Source: Synergistaceae bacterium
GTDB taxonomy: Bacteria > Synergistota > Synergistia > Synergistales > Aminobacteriaceae
NCBI GenBank assembly: GCA_017475805.1
Contig: JAFVEW010000299.1
Coordinates: 1-11,420, forward strand
Direction of reading: 5' to 3'
Length of the DNA: 11,420 bases
Part shown: in pieces, positions 1 through 6,737 of the stretch
Numbering within the stretch: the first letter of the stretch is position 1
Layout: every line of letters begins with the position of its first letter
Made by a program: the position numbers and the translations under genes
The notes under the pieces: generated by a model
Databases searched by the model: none
What the model saw: only the letters and a program-made list of their open reading frames with translations
Told to the model about the DNA's origin: nothing

Positions 1-467
1 AAAGCGAAACGACGAATGCTTTTCATTCGTGAAAGAATATCCGAAACGCTTTTCGGCGAAAGTTTTTGACCATTACGGCCTTCAGTTAGAAGTTTATTGC
101 TAAATGAAATAATATCTTCATTATTGATGTCGCTTAAATTAAATTTTCCGAACGTCGGAATTATATAGTTTTTAAGCTGGCTCATGTACTTTACGATAGT
201 TGATTTTTTTCGGATCGGTTTTAATCCTTCAAGCCACTGGCGGGCGATATTTTCAAAATTCGGACTTTTTGCTTGTTTCGTCTTTTTTAACTGACTTTGT
301 TCGATGTCAAGGTGGCTCATGGCTTCAGATTTTTTCTGCTTGACTTCAGAATAAGATTTCCCGAAAACGTAGCCATAAACGACTTTTTTACCGTTATGTG
401 CTTTGATATAGCGGCCTTCCCAGCGTCCGTCTTTTCTCTTAAAAATATTCTCGCCTTTTCGCGGCAT
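1..467 (-). CDS. int: Tyrosine recombinase (integrase), N-terminal part, cut by window edge
   Basis: This gene would catalyse site-specific integration and excision of the element. An open frame starts at ATG 467-465 and stays open to the left edge (155 full codons). Residues 1-60 are basic and begin MPRKGENIFKRKDGRWEGRY, which resembles the arm-type DNA-binding N-terminus of ICE and island integrases in Firmicutes. Residues about 68-155 look like the SAM-like core-binding domain (FENIARQWLEGLK, then IIPTFGKFNLSDINNEDI, then LSPKSVSDILSRMKSI). The catalytic domain with its R-H-R-Y residues lies outside the window, so activity cannot be judged. A GGAGG ribosome binding site 8 nt upstream fixes the start. 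It is on the same strand as the conjugation operon but separated from it by 202 bp, so it probably has its own promoter. The family is secure; the exact subfamily is inferred. Confidence 0.9.
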   Translation of the reverse strand, partial: MPRKGENIFKRKDGRWEGRYIKAHNGKKVVYGYVFGKSYSEVKQKKSEAMSHLDIEQSQLKKTKQAKSPNFENIARQWLEGLKPIRKKSTIVKYMSQLKNYIIPTFGKFNLSDINNEDIISFSNKLLTEGRNGQKLSPKSVSDILSRMKSIRRFA

Positions 468-475
468 AATAGAAA

Positions 476-480
476 CCTCC
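476..480 (-). promoter_or_regulatory. Ribosome binding site of the integrase gene
   Basis: On the minus strand this reads GGAGG, 8 nt before the ATG at 467. It is a full consensus Shine-Dalgarno and fixes the integrase start, which agrees with the conserved MPRKGENIFKRKDG beginning. Confidence 0.8.
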
Positions 481-563
481 TGACTATAAAATTGACATGA
501 AAATTAGAAATTTTTTCTGAAAATCGCGATTAATTCACGAGAAAAATCGATAAAATTTTTCAT

Positions 564-588
564 AAAACCTTGAAAAATTCAGTGTTTT
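564..588 (-). terminator. Weak AT-rich hairpin, possible terminator of the transfer operon
   Basis: On the minus strand, AAAACACTGAA and TTCAAGGTTTT can pair around a 3-nt loop with one mismatch and one G-T wobble. The 3' arm ends in four Ts. It lies about 80 nt past the traF stop. The stem is poor in G-C pairs and lacks a long T tract beyond it, so termination is only a possibility. Confidence 0.25.
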
Positions 589-623
589 AACTTAAAATTG
601 TCCGTACATTATTATGGTTGATA

Positions 624-656
624 ATCTTTCGTAGAGTTAAAGATACTGCGAAAGAT
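624..656. repeat. 8-bp inverted repeat with an internal direct repeat, candidate protein-binding site
   Basis: The arms are ATCTTTCG (624-631) and CGAAAGAT (649-656), perfect over 8 bp with a 17-nt spacer. On the minus strand the heptamer TATCTTT occurs twice in a row (658-652 and 645-639), and a related TAATCTTTCG lies on the opposite strand at 622-631. There is no T tract after it, so it does not look like a terminator. It lies just past the traF stop and about 160-190 bp upstream of the integrase start. A regulator or recombination accessory-protein site is possible but unproven. Confidence 0.4.
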
Positions 657-669
657 ATTGTTGTGTACT

Positions 670-1188
670 TCAAAATGTTAGTAACGGTACTGCTTTGTGG
701 CATTGCAATATTTGTGCTGTCCCAAGATAGCGTGAATCAAAACCGAACGGAGAATCGCTCATGAGCCATACTTCATCGTATGCCAAAGTTACTGGAAGCG
801 GAAAAGCCCTTAAAAATCTTTCGCCCCTGTCGTGAGAGAGCGGCGCACTGTTAGGGAACGGAACGCCATTGATTTTGATTAACCCGTTACCGCCCTGTTC
901 GATTAAATCGCCTGAAAGCCCTGCGACTTTTTTCAAAAACGGTTTATTGTTGCCACAAATATTTTTCCTGAAATATTCCTGCGGCATCCATTCTGTAGAG
1001 CTAAAAGCCTCGATAGGGACTTGAACAAAATCGCCTTTTTTTGGCAGTCCATCAACTTTAAGCCAAAGGCCGCGAGGAACGGAAGCAGTAGTGTTTAAGA
1101 TTAAACGCTCCGAACAAATGAAAGCTCCTAAAATAGCTCCGACAAGGATTATGATTAAGGCATTACGCCTTTGAATTTTTTTACACAT
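670..1188 (-). CDS. traF: TraF-type conjugal transfer signal peptidase (family S26)
   Basis: This is a membrane-anchored serine peptidase of the RP4 TraF type. In RP4, TraF trims the TrbC pilin precursor and joins its ends into a circle. The chosen start (ATG 1188-1186) gives 172 aa, close to the 178 of RP4 TraF. It has GAGAGG 6 nt upstream and overlaps the topB stop by 8 nt, whereas the longer start at 1221 has no clear ribosome binding site. Residues 10-25 form a membrane segment. The nucleophile is Ser36 in TASVPRGLW, the probable general base is Lys86 in PFLKKVAGLSGD, and the later SDSPFGFDSRYLG matches the conserved S26 C-terminal box. No trbC lies in this window; by synteny it should be upstream of trbE. 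Family assignment is secure; cyclase activity is inferred. Confidence 0.9.
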   Translation of the reverse strand: MCKKIQRRNALIIILVGAILGAFICSERLILNTTASVPRGLWLKVDGLPKKGDFVQVPIEAFSSTEWMPQEYFRKNICGNNKPFLKKVAGLSGDLIEQGGNGLIKINGVPFPNSAPLSHDRGERFLRAFPLPVTLAYDEVWLMSDSPFGFDSRYLGTAQILQCHKAVPLLTF

Positions 1189-3211
1189 GGAGAGCCTCTC
1201 TTTTGAAAACAGGTTTGCCATTCTTATCGCTGGCGGTCATTTTGCAGTTGGGATAATTAGAACAGCCCCAGAATTTGCCGTTTTTGCCGTTTCGTAAAAT
1301 CATGAAGCCATTACTACAAGCCGGACATTTAATAGAACTTTTCAGCGTAGATTGTGGATTTTTTCCGCCGTCTAAACTCTGAACTGTAATAGGTTGTGCT
1401 AAAGCGACAATTTTTCTTATTTCGTTTGCAACATGATTATTGATAACTTCGTCAATTTGTATTTCATGAGCCTTGATTTTTCTGCAATAATTTTCAAAAA
1501 CAGCTGTGAGGTCGGGAAGCGTAATAATTTCAGGCAGAGCGTGAATAAGACTTCGAGCGGACTGCGACGAGATTAAATTCTTGCCTTTTTTAATCAACAT
1601 TTTGCTGTCGATAAGCTCCTGAATAATTCCGGCCTGTGTAGCCGCCGTGCCTATTCCGTCAGTTTCTTTGAGGATTTTCTTGATTTCGGGGTCTTTGACG
1701 TAGAGATAAACTTCGTTCATAGCTTTGAGCAAAGCAGCCTCAGTGAAACGAGCCGGAGCTTTTGTCTTTTTCTCTAAGAGATTAATGTAACTGCACGAGC
1801 CGTTTTTGCCTTCGGAAATTTCAGGTAACGAAGCAGATTTATTTTCTTCGCTGTCATCTTCATTTTTATCTTGCGAATCATTTTCGAGGGATTTCCAGCC
1901 GTCATTGAGAATTTGTCGCCCTGAAGCGGAGAATAATTCGCCGTCAATGTCAGCATTAATATTGACCTGTAAAAATTCAAAGTCAGGCATAAAAAAGCTG
2001 ATATAACGCCTCGCTACCAGCTCAAAAATTAAAGCCTCGTCTTTTTCAAGCTGCTTCGTAACTTTGCACGAAGCAGATGGAATAATCGCGTGATGTTCCG
2101 CAACTTTTTGTGTGTTGAACACAGAAGTTTTGCGCTCTTTATTGACAGATTCAGGAACTTTGACGGAAGATAATTTTTCGATGACAGAAAAAACTTTTTC
2201 GGCTTCGTCATGATGTGCTTCAGGTAGAAATTCGCAGTCAGAGCGCGGATAAGTCAAAATCCCCTGCTCATAGAGTTTCTGACAAATTTCAAGAGTTTTA
2301 GCCGGAGAAATGTCATATTTTTTTGACGCAATCATCTGTAATTTTGGAAGTGAGAAGCCAACGGGAGGCTTTGAAGACTGCTTTTTGCTCTCGTATTTTG
2401 TGATTATCGCGGATTTTCCTGTTAATTTGTTTGCGAGAGCCTCAGCGACAGCTTTATCAACAAGCCTTTTTTCTTCGTCAAGCCCTTGCTGTTCGTCTTT
2501 AGGTTTCCATACGGCATTGAATGAGCTACTTTCGACGGAAATCTCAGCCTGAATAACCCAAAAAGGCTTAGGCGTGAACGATTCAATTTCCTCATCACGT
2601 TTCACAACGAGAGCAGTAACAGGAGTTTTTACTCTGCCAATTCTAAGAGGCTCACCTCTATAACCATTTTGCTCGGCGAGTTTTGTATAAAGGCGAGTTA
2701 AATTTATTCCGTATAACCAGTCAGCACGACTGCGGGCAAGAGCAGCATAATAGTCGCCGCGAAAATCTGAGTTAGGTTTGAGATTGGCAAGAGCCTTTTT
2801 TACGGCTTCGGGGTTTGTATCGCTTATTAAGATACGGAGAGCTTTTCCTTTGTACCCGCAAAACTCTAAAATCTCATCAATTAAGAGCTGTCCCTCTCTG
2901 TCGCAATCTCCAGCGTTTACTACAACATCAACCCTCTTCAATAATTTTTGAAGATTATCTAATAAATCTTTGCTGTCTTTCTTGGGCAGCATTTTCCAAA
3001 TTTCAGGAACAATCGGCAGTGGAGCAATATTCCATTGTTTGTATTTTTCATCATAATCTTCAGGCATAGCCTGTACGAGTAAATGACCAGCCGCCCAAGC
3101 TACAATATCATCGCCAGCTTTTATATAAAGTTTGTTATTTTCCTGCGGTTGAGGCAAAACAGCAGCGATAGCACGGGCAAGACTCGGCTTTTCGGCAATA
3201 AATAATCGCAT
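1181..3211 (-). CDS. topB: Type IA DNA topoisomerase, topoisomerase III of mobile-element type
   Basis: This enzyme passes single DNA strands through a transient break and decatenates DNA. Conjugative plasmids such as RP4 carry one (TraE). With the start at ATG 3211 (MRLFIAEKPSLARAIA) the protein has 676 aa. The TOPRIM domain holds Glu7 of FIAEKPS and the acidic motif GDCDREGQ (101-108). RADWLYGINLTR (162-173) and IGRVKTPVTAL (191-201) are family boxes. The catalytic tyrosine is Tyr321 in ILTYPRSD. GIGTAATQAGII (519-530) matches the usual GTxATRA box but has Gln526 where Arg is typical. A C-terminal zinc ribbon uses Cys629, Cys632, Cys650 and Cys656. A low-complexity acidic stretch (442-460) interrupts the gate domain. 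The gene starts 19 nt after the trbI stop and overlaps traF by 8 nt, so it belongs to the transfer operon. A longer frame from 3274 is rejected because it overlaps trbI and lacks conservation. Confidence 0.95.
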   Translation of the reverse strand: MRLFIAEKPSLARAIAAVLPQPQENNKLYIKAGDDIVAWAAGHLLVQAMPEDYDEKYKQWNIAPLPIVPEIWKMLPKKDSKDLLDNLQKLLKRVDVVVNAGDCDREGQLLIDEILEFCGYKGKALRILISDTNPEAVKKALANLKPNSDFRGDYYAALARSRADWLYGINLTRLYTKLAEQNGYRGEPLRIGRVKTPVTALVVKRDEEIESFTPKPFWVIQAEISVESSSFNAVWKPKDEQQGLDEEKRLVDKAVAEALANKLTGKSAIITKYESKKQSSKPPVGFSLPKLQMIASKKYDISPAKTLEICQKLYEQGILTYPRSDCEFLPEAHHDEAEKVFSVIEKLSSVKVPESVNKERKTSVFNTQKVAEHHAIIPSASCKVTKQLEKDEALIFELVARRYISFFMPDFEFLQVNINADIDGELFSASGRQILNDGWKSLENDSQDKNEDDSEENKSASLPEISEGKNGSCSYINLLEKKTKAPARFTEAALLKAMNEVYLYVKDPEIKKILKETDGIGTAATQAGIIQELIDSKMLIKKGKNLISSQSARSLIHALPEIITLPDLTAVFENYCRKIKAHEIQIDEVINNHVANEIRKIVALAQPITVQSLDGGKNPQSTLKSSIKCPACSNGFMILRNGKNGKFWGCSNYPNCKMTASDKNGKPVFKREALHV
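1195..1200 (-). promoter_or_regulatory. Ribosome binding site that decides the traF start
   Basis: The minus strand reads GAGAGG, 6 nt before the ATG at 1188 and inside the last codons of topB. It supports the shorter traF start and implies translational coupling, because the topB stop overlaps the start as ATGTGTAA. Confidence 0.6.
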
Positions 3212-3220
3212 AGTTTTTAA

Positions 3221-3227
3221 CTCCCTT
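3221..3227 (-). promoter_or_regulatory. Ribosome binding site that decides the topB start
   Basis: The minus strand reads AAGGGAG, 9 nt before the ATG at 3211. It places the start at MRLFIAEKPS, where all type IA topoisomerases begin, and rejects the in-frame ATG 63 nt further upstream. Confidence 0.75.
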
Positions 3228-3230
3228 CTT

Positions 3231-4445
3231 TCAATTCCGCCATACGCGCGGAAAAATAATGTCGTGTTGTACAAAAATCATGAAGCGATAGCCGGGCTTA
3301 ATCTTGATAGTAGGCTGACGGTTAGCTTCACGCTGAATAATCTGACTCATTGCTTCTGCGACAGCGGAGGCGGCATTTTCAGCCAAAATCGAGCGCGGGT
3401 CGTCGTTATCTCTGTTGCCGTTATCAGTTGGAGCGGCAAGTTCAACACCAGCACCAAGTAAAGACACTAAAAGAGCGGACGAAATTATTGAACCCCAATG
3501 TCGATTAACTGCTCCTTTGAAACCCGAATAGCCAGACTGATCCGCGCCCTTTAAGTTATCGAGGACAAGGCTTGAACCGTCAGGAAAAATTAACCTGCTC
3601 CACATTACGAGAACACGGCTTTGTCCGTAAGAAATTTGATTATCATAAGTACCTATGAGACGCGAGCCTCTCGGAATTAACAAATATTTTCCTGTCGCTG
3701 TATCCCAAACATTTTCAGAAACTTGCGCAATCATGTTGCCGGGTAAATCTGAATTAAGGCCGGAGATTAAAACGCACGGCAACAAAGTTCCAGACTTTAA
3801 TTCAAATAAACTGCGAGGCGATACCACAGTGTATTTTGAATATTCTTCGGGTAGCTCTTGCTTTGTAAAAGCGTCTTTTCTATTCCAGCCGTTAGGATCA
3901 GAGTTATTATTTTGTTGAGGCATAAACGGCATGGACATATCAGAAGCTGCTGTATTTGCGGGCGCGTTAGACAAAATCCTTGAAACTTCTGCTAAAGTAT
4001 CAGAGTTTGCAGAACTTTGTGAAGTCGCGCCGTTATTAGAGTTATCCCTAAATGCCTGAATAGCTGTCGGAGCATTAGCGGCTAATAATCGTTGTTCTTG
4101 TTCTTGCTTCCTTAAGTCAGAAACTCTTGGCACAGGAACATAAGCCGGACGAGTTTTTTGCGGCTTAGGAGCTGGCGGAGGCGTAATCGGCACAGGTTCA
4201 GGCTCAGGCGGTTTAGGTCTTGGAATAGAAATAGACTGCGCACCGCTTGAAGCCTCGAATAGATTTAGAGGGGCATTACTTCCGTTCATGTTTTGACCTG
4301 CGTTAAGTATTGATAACGCTACAAGCGTGAAAACAATCCCAGCACCGATAAATACAAAAATAGCTATTCTTTTCGAGGCAGATTTACCCTGTTTTGCTTT
4401 TTGTTGAGCAGACGGCTCGAAACGGTCGGGACTTTCTGAACTCAT
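3231..4445 (-). CDS. trbI: TrbI/VirB10-like conjugal transfer protein
   Basis: This is the VirB10-type scaffold that links the inner membrane to the outer-membrane core of the channel and transmits energy from the ATPases. The 404-aa protein has a basic cytoplasmic N-terminus, one membrane helix (about 27-47), a proline-rich periplasmic linker (about 75-106, PRPKPPEPEPVP) and a low-complexity Asn/Ser/Ala stretch to about 190. The conserved TrbI beta-barrel domain covers about 205-400: LKSGTLLPCVLISGLNSDLPG, LLIPRGSRLIGTYD, RLIFPDGSSL and GYSGFKGAVNRHWGSI. The hydrophobic stretch 316-336 fits the VirB10 antenna helix that crosses the outer membrane. The start overlaps the trbG stop as ATGA, a sign of translational coupling. 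No frame damage is visible. RP4 TrbI is somewhat longer (463 aa). Confidence 0.95.
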   Translation of the reverse strand: MSSESPDRFEPSAQQKAKQGKSASKRIAIFVFIGAGIVFTLVALSILNAGQNMNGSNAPLNLFEASSGAQSISIPRPKPPEPEPVPITPPPAPKPQKTRPAYVPVPRVSDLRKQEQEQRLLAANAPTAIQAFRDNSNNGATSQSSANSDTLAEVSRILSNAPANTAASDMSMPFMPQQNNNSDPNGWNRKDAFTKQELPEEYSKYTVVSPRSLFELKSGTLLPCVLISGLNSDLPGNMIAQVSENVWDTATGKYLLIPRGSRLIGTYDNQISYGQSRVLVMWSRLIFPDGSSLVLDNLKGADQSGYSGFKGAVNRHWGSIISSALLVSLLGAGVELAAPTDNGNRDNDDPRSILAENAASAVAEAMSQIIQREANRQPTIKIKPGYRFMIFVQHDIIFPRVWRN

Positions 4446-5527
4446 TTACTGACCCGCCTTTCAGAAGTTTTTACTGTTGAAGCTCTGCTTTCTTTGATAT
4501 TTGTATCAGTTAATTTTTCATCTCTGACGATAGCAATTCTTTTATTTCCAATTCTGAGATATGCCCTGTCAAATAAGCGGTCAACAATATAATAACGGCC
4601 TTTGACGCGATAATTCGACAACGTTTCTTTTTTATCAAGATAAATATAAAAAGCTGGAGTTTCACTGAATTGCAAGGGCATACGGATATAAGTTTTCTTG
4701 CCGTCATCAAAAACAGCGTCAGGTTTCCAGTCAACTTTGTTCTTATCAATTATTGTGTAACGAGTATAGAGGGTATCAAAATCCAAGTTGTTTGAGTCGA
4801 GTTGCAATTCGTCCTCAAGGGATTTTTTTGAAGAAGAATTCTGCTGACTTTTTACAAAAAGCGAGGTTAAATCATTTATTTGATATGAGAAAGCTATACC
4901 GCGAATATATTGCGCTTCGTCAGTGGCCGTAAAGTCGAGGTTGTATGTTCTTTTGTCTGTGTGAACGAGCAAATTTGTAGAAATGCCGGGCTTCGATGGC
5001 TTAACTACTATGTGAGAAACTGAAACGCCGTTTTTCATTGACTGCGACGGAGTGAACATCCAACGTACAGAATCACCTGCGTGAATACCCATAATAGACT
5101 CGCCGGGTTCGAGAGCAACATCAGTCATTCTCATTGGTCGGCACGTAATTATAGGAATTACCTCGCCGTAGGGGTAGATGACATAACCTTGTTCACCGAT
5201 GAAAGGATTAGTAGCGGCCTTTGCTTCGTCAAAATTTTTTCGCATGTCAAAGACAAGTTCATCATAACGCCGAAGTTTAATTTCTTTGTCCATATTTTCC
5301 CAGAGCTGAATACGAGCGGTTTCTTCGGCGGCTTCCTGCAAGGCTTTATATTGAGCCTCAGCAGCTTGAATTTCGGCTAAATCATTTTGAGAAGTATTGT
5401 TTTCATACAACGAAACTTCGGACGGTAAAATAATCTCGCCCGTTTCGGGATTATAGCCGGGAGTTACTGCAAACGCAGAACGCGATAACAAAAATAAAGA
5501 AAATACAATTACAAAAAATTTTTTCAT
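4442..5527 (-). CDS. trbG: TrbG/VirB9-like conjugal transfer protein
   Basis: This is a periplasmic, outer-membrane-associated component that forms the channel core with TrbI. The 361-aa product starts with a clear signal peptide (MKKFFVIVFSLFLLSRSAFA, cleavage after residue 20). The VirB9/TrbG N-terminal domain begins near residue 115 with YVIYPYGEVIPIITCRP and continues through LEPGESIMGIHAGDSVRWMF and VVKPSKPGISTNLLVHTD. The C-terminal VirB9 domain follows (IRMPLQFSETPAFYIY, then GRYYIVDRLFDRAYLRIG). Between the signal peptide and the first domain lies a charged, helical segment (about 48-105), probably coiled coil, which makes the protein longer than RP4 TrbG (297 aa). A GAGG ribosome binding site lies 8 nt before the ATG, and the gene starts 13 nt after the trbF stop. 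Confidence 0.95.
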   Translation of the reverse strand: MKKFFVIVFSLFLLSRSAFAVTPGYNPETGEIILPSEVSLYENNTSQNDLAEIQAAEAQYKALQEAAEETARIQLWENMDKEIKLRRYDELVFDMRKNFDEAKAATNPFIGEQGYVIYPYGEVIPIITCRPMRMTDVALEPGESIMGIHAGDSVRWMFTPSQSMKNGVSVSHIVVKPSKPGISTNLLVHTDKRTYNLDFTATDEAQYIRGIAFSYQINDLTSLFVKSQQNSSSKKSLEDELQLDSNNLDFDTLYTRYTIIDKNKVDWKPDAVFDDGKKTYIRMPLQFSETPAFYIYLDKKETLSNYRVKGRYYIVDRLFDRAYLRIGNKRIAIVRDEKLTDTNIKESRASTVKTSERRVSK

Positions 5528-5540
5528 AGTAAATACCTCG

Positions 5541-6236
5541 TTAAGATTGTTGATTAGTTATGTTTATATCCTGTGCCATGTTTATCTCAGTTATGAAGAT
5601 ACCGAGCGGATTTTTTAAGACTTCTTCAAGCTCACGAACTGGAGAAACAACAACAGAAACAAGAGCGCGCCATTCAGTACGTTCAATAATTGCGCCCTGA
5701 TCTACTTTTTCTTCTGCCCATAAGACCTGCCAAGACTTATCATCACCGCCGGAGCGGACAATAGAACGAATTTCAACTTGAACGGTGTACTCGCGTTTAT
5801 CTTGCGTTGCAATAAAAGGATTGTGTTCTTTGTAATATTGCGACACGGAAGTTTCAGCCGAGCTATTTTTAGCAAGATATGAATAAACATCGTTGACCAT
5901 TCGACGCTGTGAGGCTACGTCAGTAACAACAGTCTTGAAATTCACAAAGAAGCCTCCGAGTGCTGCAACTACTACTCTTGTATCTGCAATAGAGCCTTCA
6001 CGCGCAGATTTAATCGCTACTGCATAACCTTGTTTATCTACTTGGACGATATAGGGTACGACTTTATTTTGACTTGCAAGCCACATCATAGTTCCGCCGA
6101 AAGCAAGACATAGCAAGACCATCAAAATGGAAATTTGCCGCCAGCGCGCCGCGTCTTTTACTGCTGAACCATAGCGGTCGCTGTATTCTTTTCGAGCAGA
6201 CAAATATGGATTTTCCTGAAAATTATTATCAGACAT
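5541..6236 (-). CDS. trbF: TrbF/VirB8-like conjugal transfer protein
   Basis: This is a bitopic inner-membrane protein whose periplasmic domain nucleates channel assembly, as VirB8 does. Of 231 aa, residues 8-23 (ENPYLSARKEYSDRYG) form the typical TrbF cytoplasmic motif, about 35-54 is the single membrane helix, and the rest is the NTF2-like periplasmic domain. Conserved pieces are VVPYIVQVDKQG (59-70), SWQVLWAEE (168-176) and LKNPLGIFITEINMAQDI (207-224). AAGGAG lies 9 nt upstream inside the preceding frame, whose TAA stop directly abuts this ATG, so coupling is likely. The length matches the family. Confidence 0.95.
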   Translation of the reverse strand: MSDNNFQENPYLSARKEYSDRYGSAVKDAARWRQISILMVLLCLAFGGTMMWLASQNKVVPYIVQVDKQGYAVAIKSAREGSIADTRVVVAALGGFFVNFKTVVTDVASQRRMVNDVYSYLAKNSSAETSVSQYYKEHNPFIATQDKREYTVQVEIRSIVRSGGDDKSWQVLWAEEKVDQGAIIERTEWRALVSVVVSPVRELEEVLKNPLGIFITEINMAQDINITNQQS

Positions 6237-6737
6237 TTAGAATAACTCCTTTTCATTGTTAAGACGTTTGTAAATACTTTCAGCAGAATTAGGATTGTCA
6301 TCTGTTTTTGGAACAGGTTTCATTTCTGGAGTGTCATTGTTTAAGTAACGTTTAGCTCTATCGGAATCAGCACCGAAAGCAACCCGCGCTTCAATATAAT
6401 TAGCCATATTTCCAGTTTTAGAGGCACTTACAATGTCATTAACAACGGGAATTTTTGAAGCTACATGTTCGACAGCACCGCCTATTCCGCCTTCTTTTGC
6501 CGCGTCTAAAGTATCTGCAACACCCCTGAAAGCAGCAGTTTGAGTATTTCTTAAAGTTTCAACGATAGTTTTGCTTGTTCCGAGCAGACCACCAGTGCGT
6601 CCGCCATTAGGAGATTTTTCACCGATAGCACCATTAACAAGACTTGAAGCTGAAGACGTGAACATTTCATGACCAAATGAAAGAGCCGCGCCGCTGACTA
6701 CAGATTGAGCCATAGACGGAACCATTTTCGCGGACAT
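6237..6737 (-). CDS. trbL: C-terminal (cytoplasmic tail) part of TrbL, in a separate frame
   Basis: This 166-aa frame is not a normal gene start. Its first residues (SAKMVPSMAQSVVSGAALSFG) are the segment that follows the last membrane helix of TrbL in intact homologues, and the rest is a Gly/Ala/Ser-rich soluble tail typical of TrbL C-termini. It overlaps the membrane part by 40 nt in the -1 frame. The ATG at 6737 has no usable ribosome binding site (the nearest AGG is about 20 nt away). Separate translation would therefore need coupling or reinitiation, and a ribosomal frameshift or an indel are alternatives. Joined with the upstream part, the protein would be about 433 aa, a normal TrbL size. 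The stop directly abuts trbF. Identification rests on continuity with the upstream part more than on motifs. Confidence 0.75.
   Translation of the reverse strand: MSAKMVPSMAQSVVSGAALSFGHEMFTSSASSLVNGAIGEKSPNGGRTGGLLGTSKTIVETLRNTQTAAFRGVADTLDAAKEGGIGGAVEHVASKIPVVNDIVSASKTGNMANYIEARVAFGADSDRAKRYLNNDTPEMKPVPKTDDNPNSAESIYKRLNNEKELF

Larger units (their letters stand above)
468..669. other. AT-rich intergenic region between traF and the integrase gene
   Basis: This is the only non-coding stretch of any size in the window (202 bp), and it is markedly more AT-rich than the genes. It holds an 8-bp inverted repeat (624-631 with 649-656), a weak AT-rich hairpin (564-588), a 10-bp palindrome aatcgcgatt (522-531), and similar direct repeats gaaaatcg (519-526) and gaaaaatcg (541-549). 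It must contain whatever promoter drives the integrase. A possible -10 TATAGT (minus strand, 488-483) lies just before the Shine-Dalgarno, but I find no convincing -35. No RNA gene is recognisable. Confidence 0.6.

Noticed and set aside
12..56. Two perfect short hairpins in a row (ACGAATG/CATTCGT and CCGAAA/TTTCGG) at the left edge
   Set aside because: They lie inside the conserved core-binding domain of the integrase, and the encoded residues explain the sequence. Short stems of this size arise by chance.
504..563. A 19-residue minus-strand frame (MKNFIDFSRELIAIFRKNF) in the gap before the integrase, possibly a leader peptide
   Set aside because: The only Shine-Dalgarno-like bases (AAGG) are 4 nt from the ATG, which is too close. 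The composition is that of AT-rich spacer and there is no attenuator structure after it.
1189..1221. An 11-residue longer N-terminus for traF starting at 1221
   Set aside because: It has no clear ribosome binding site and would overlap topB by 41 nt. The start at 1188 has a ribosome binding site and a normal coupled overlap.
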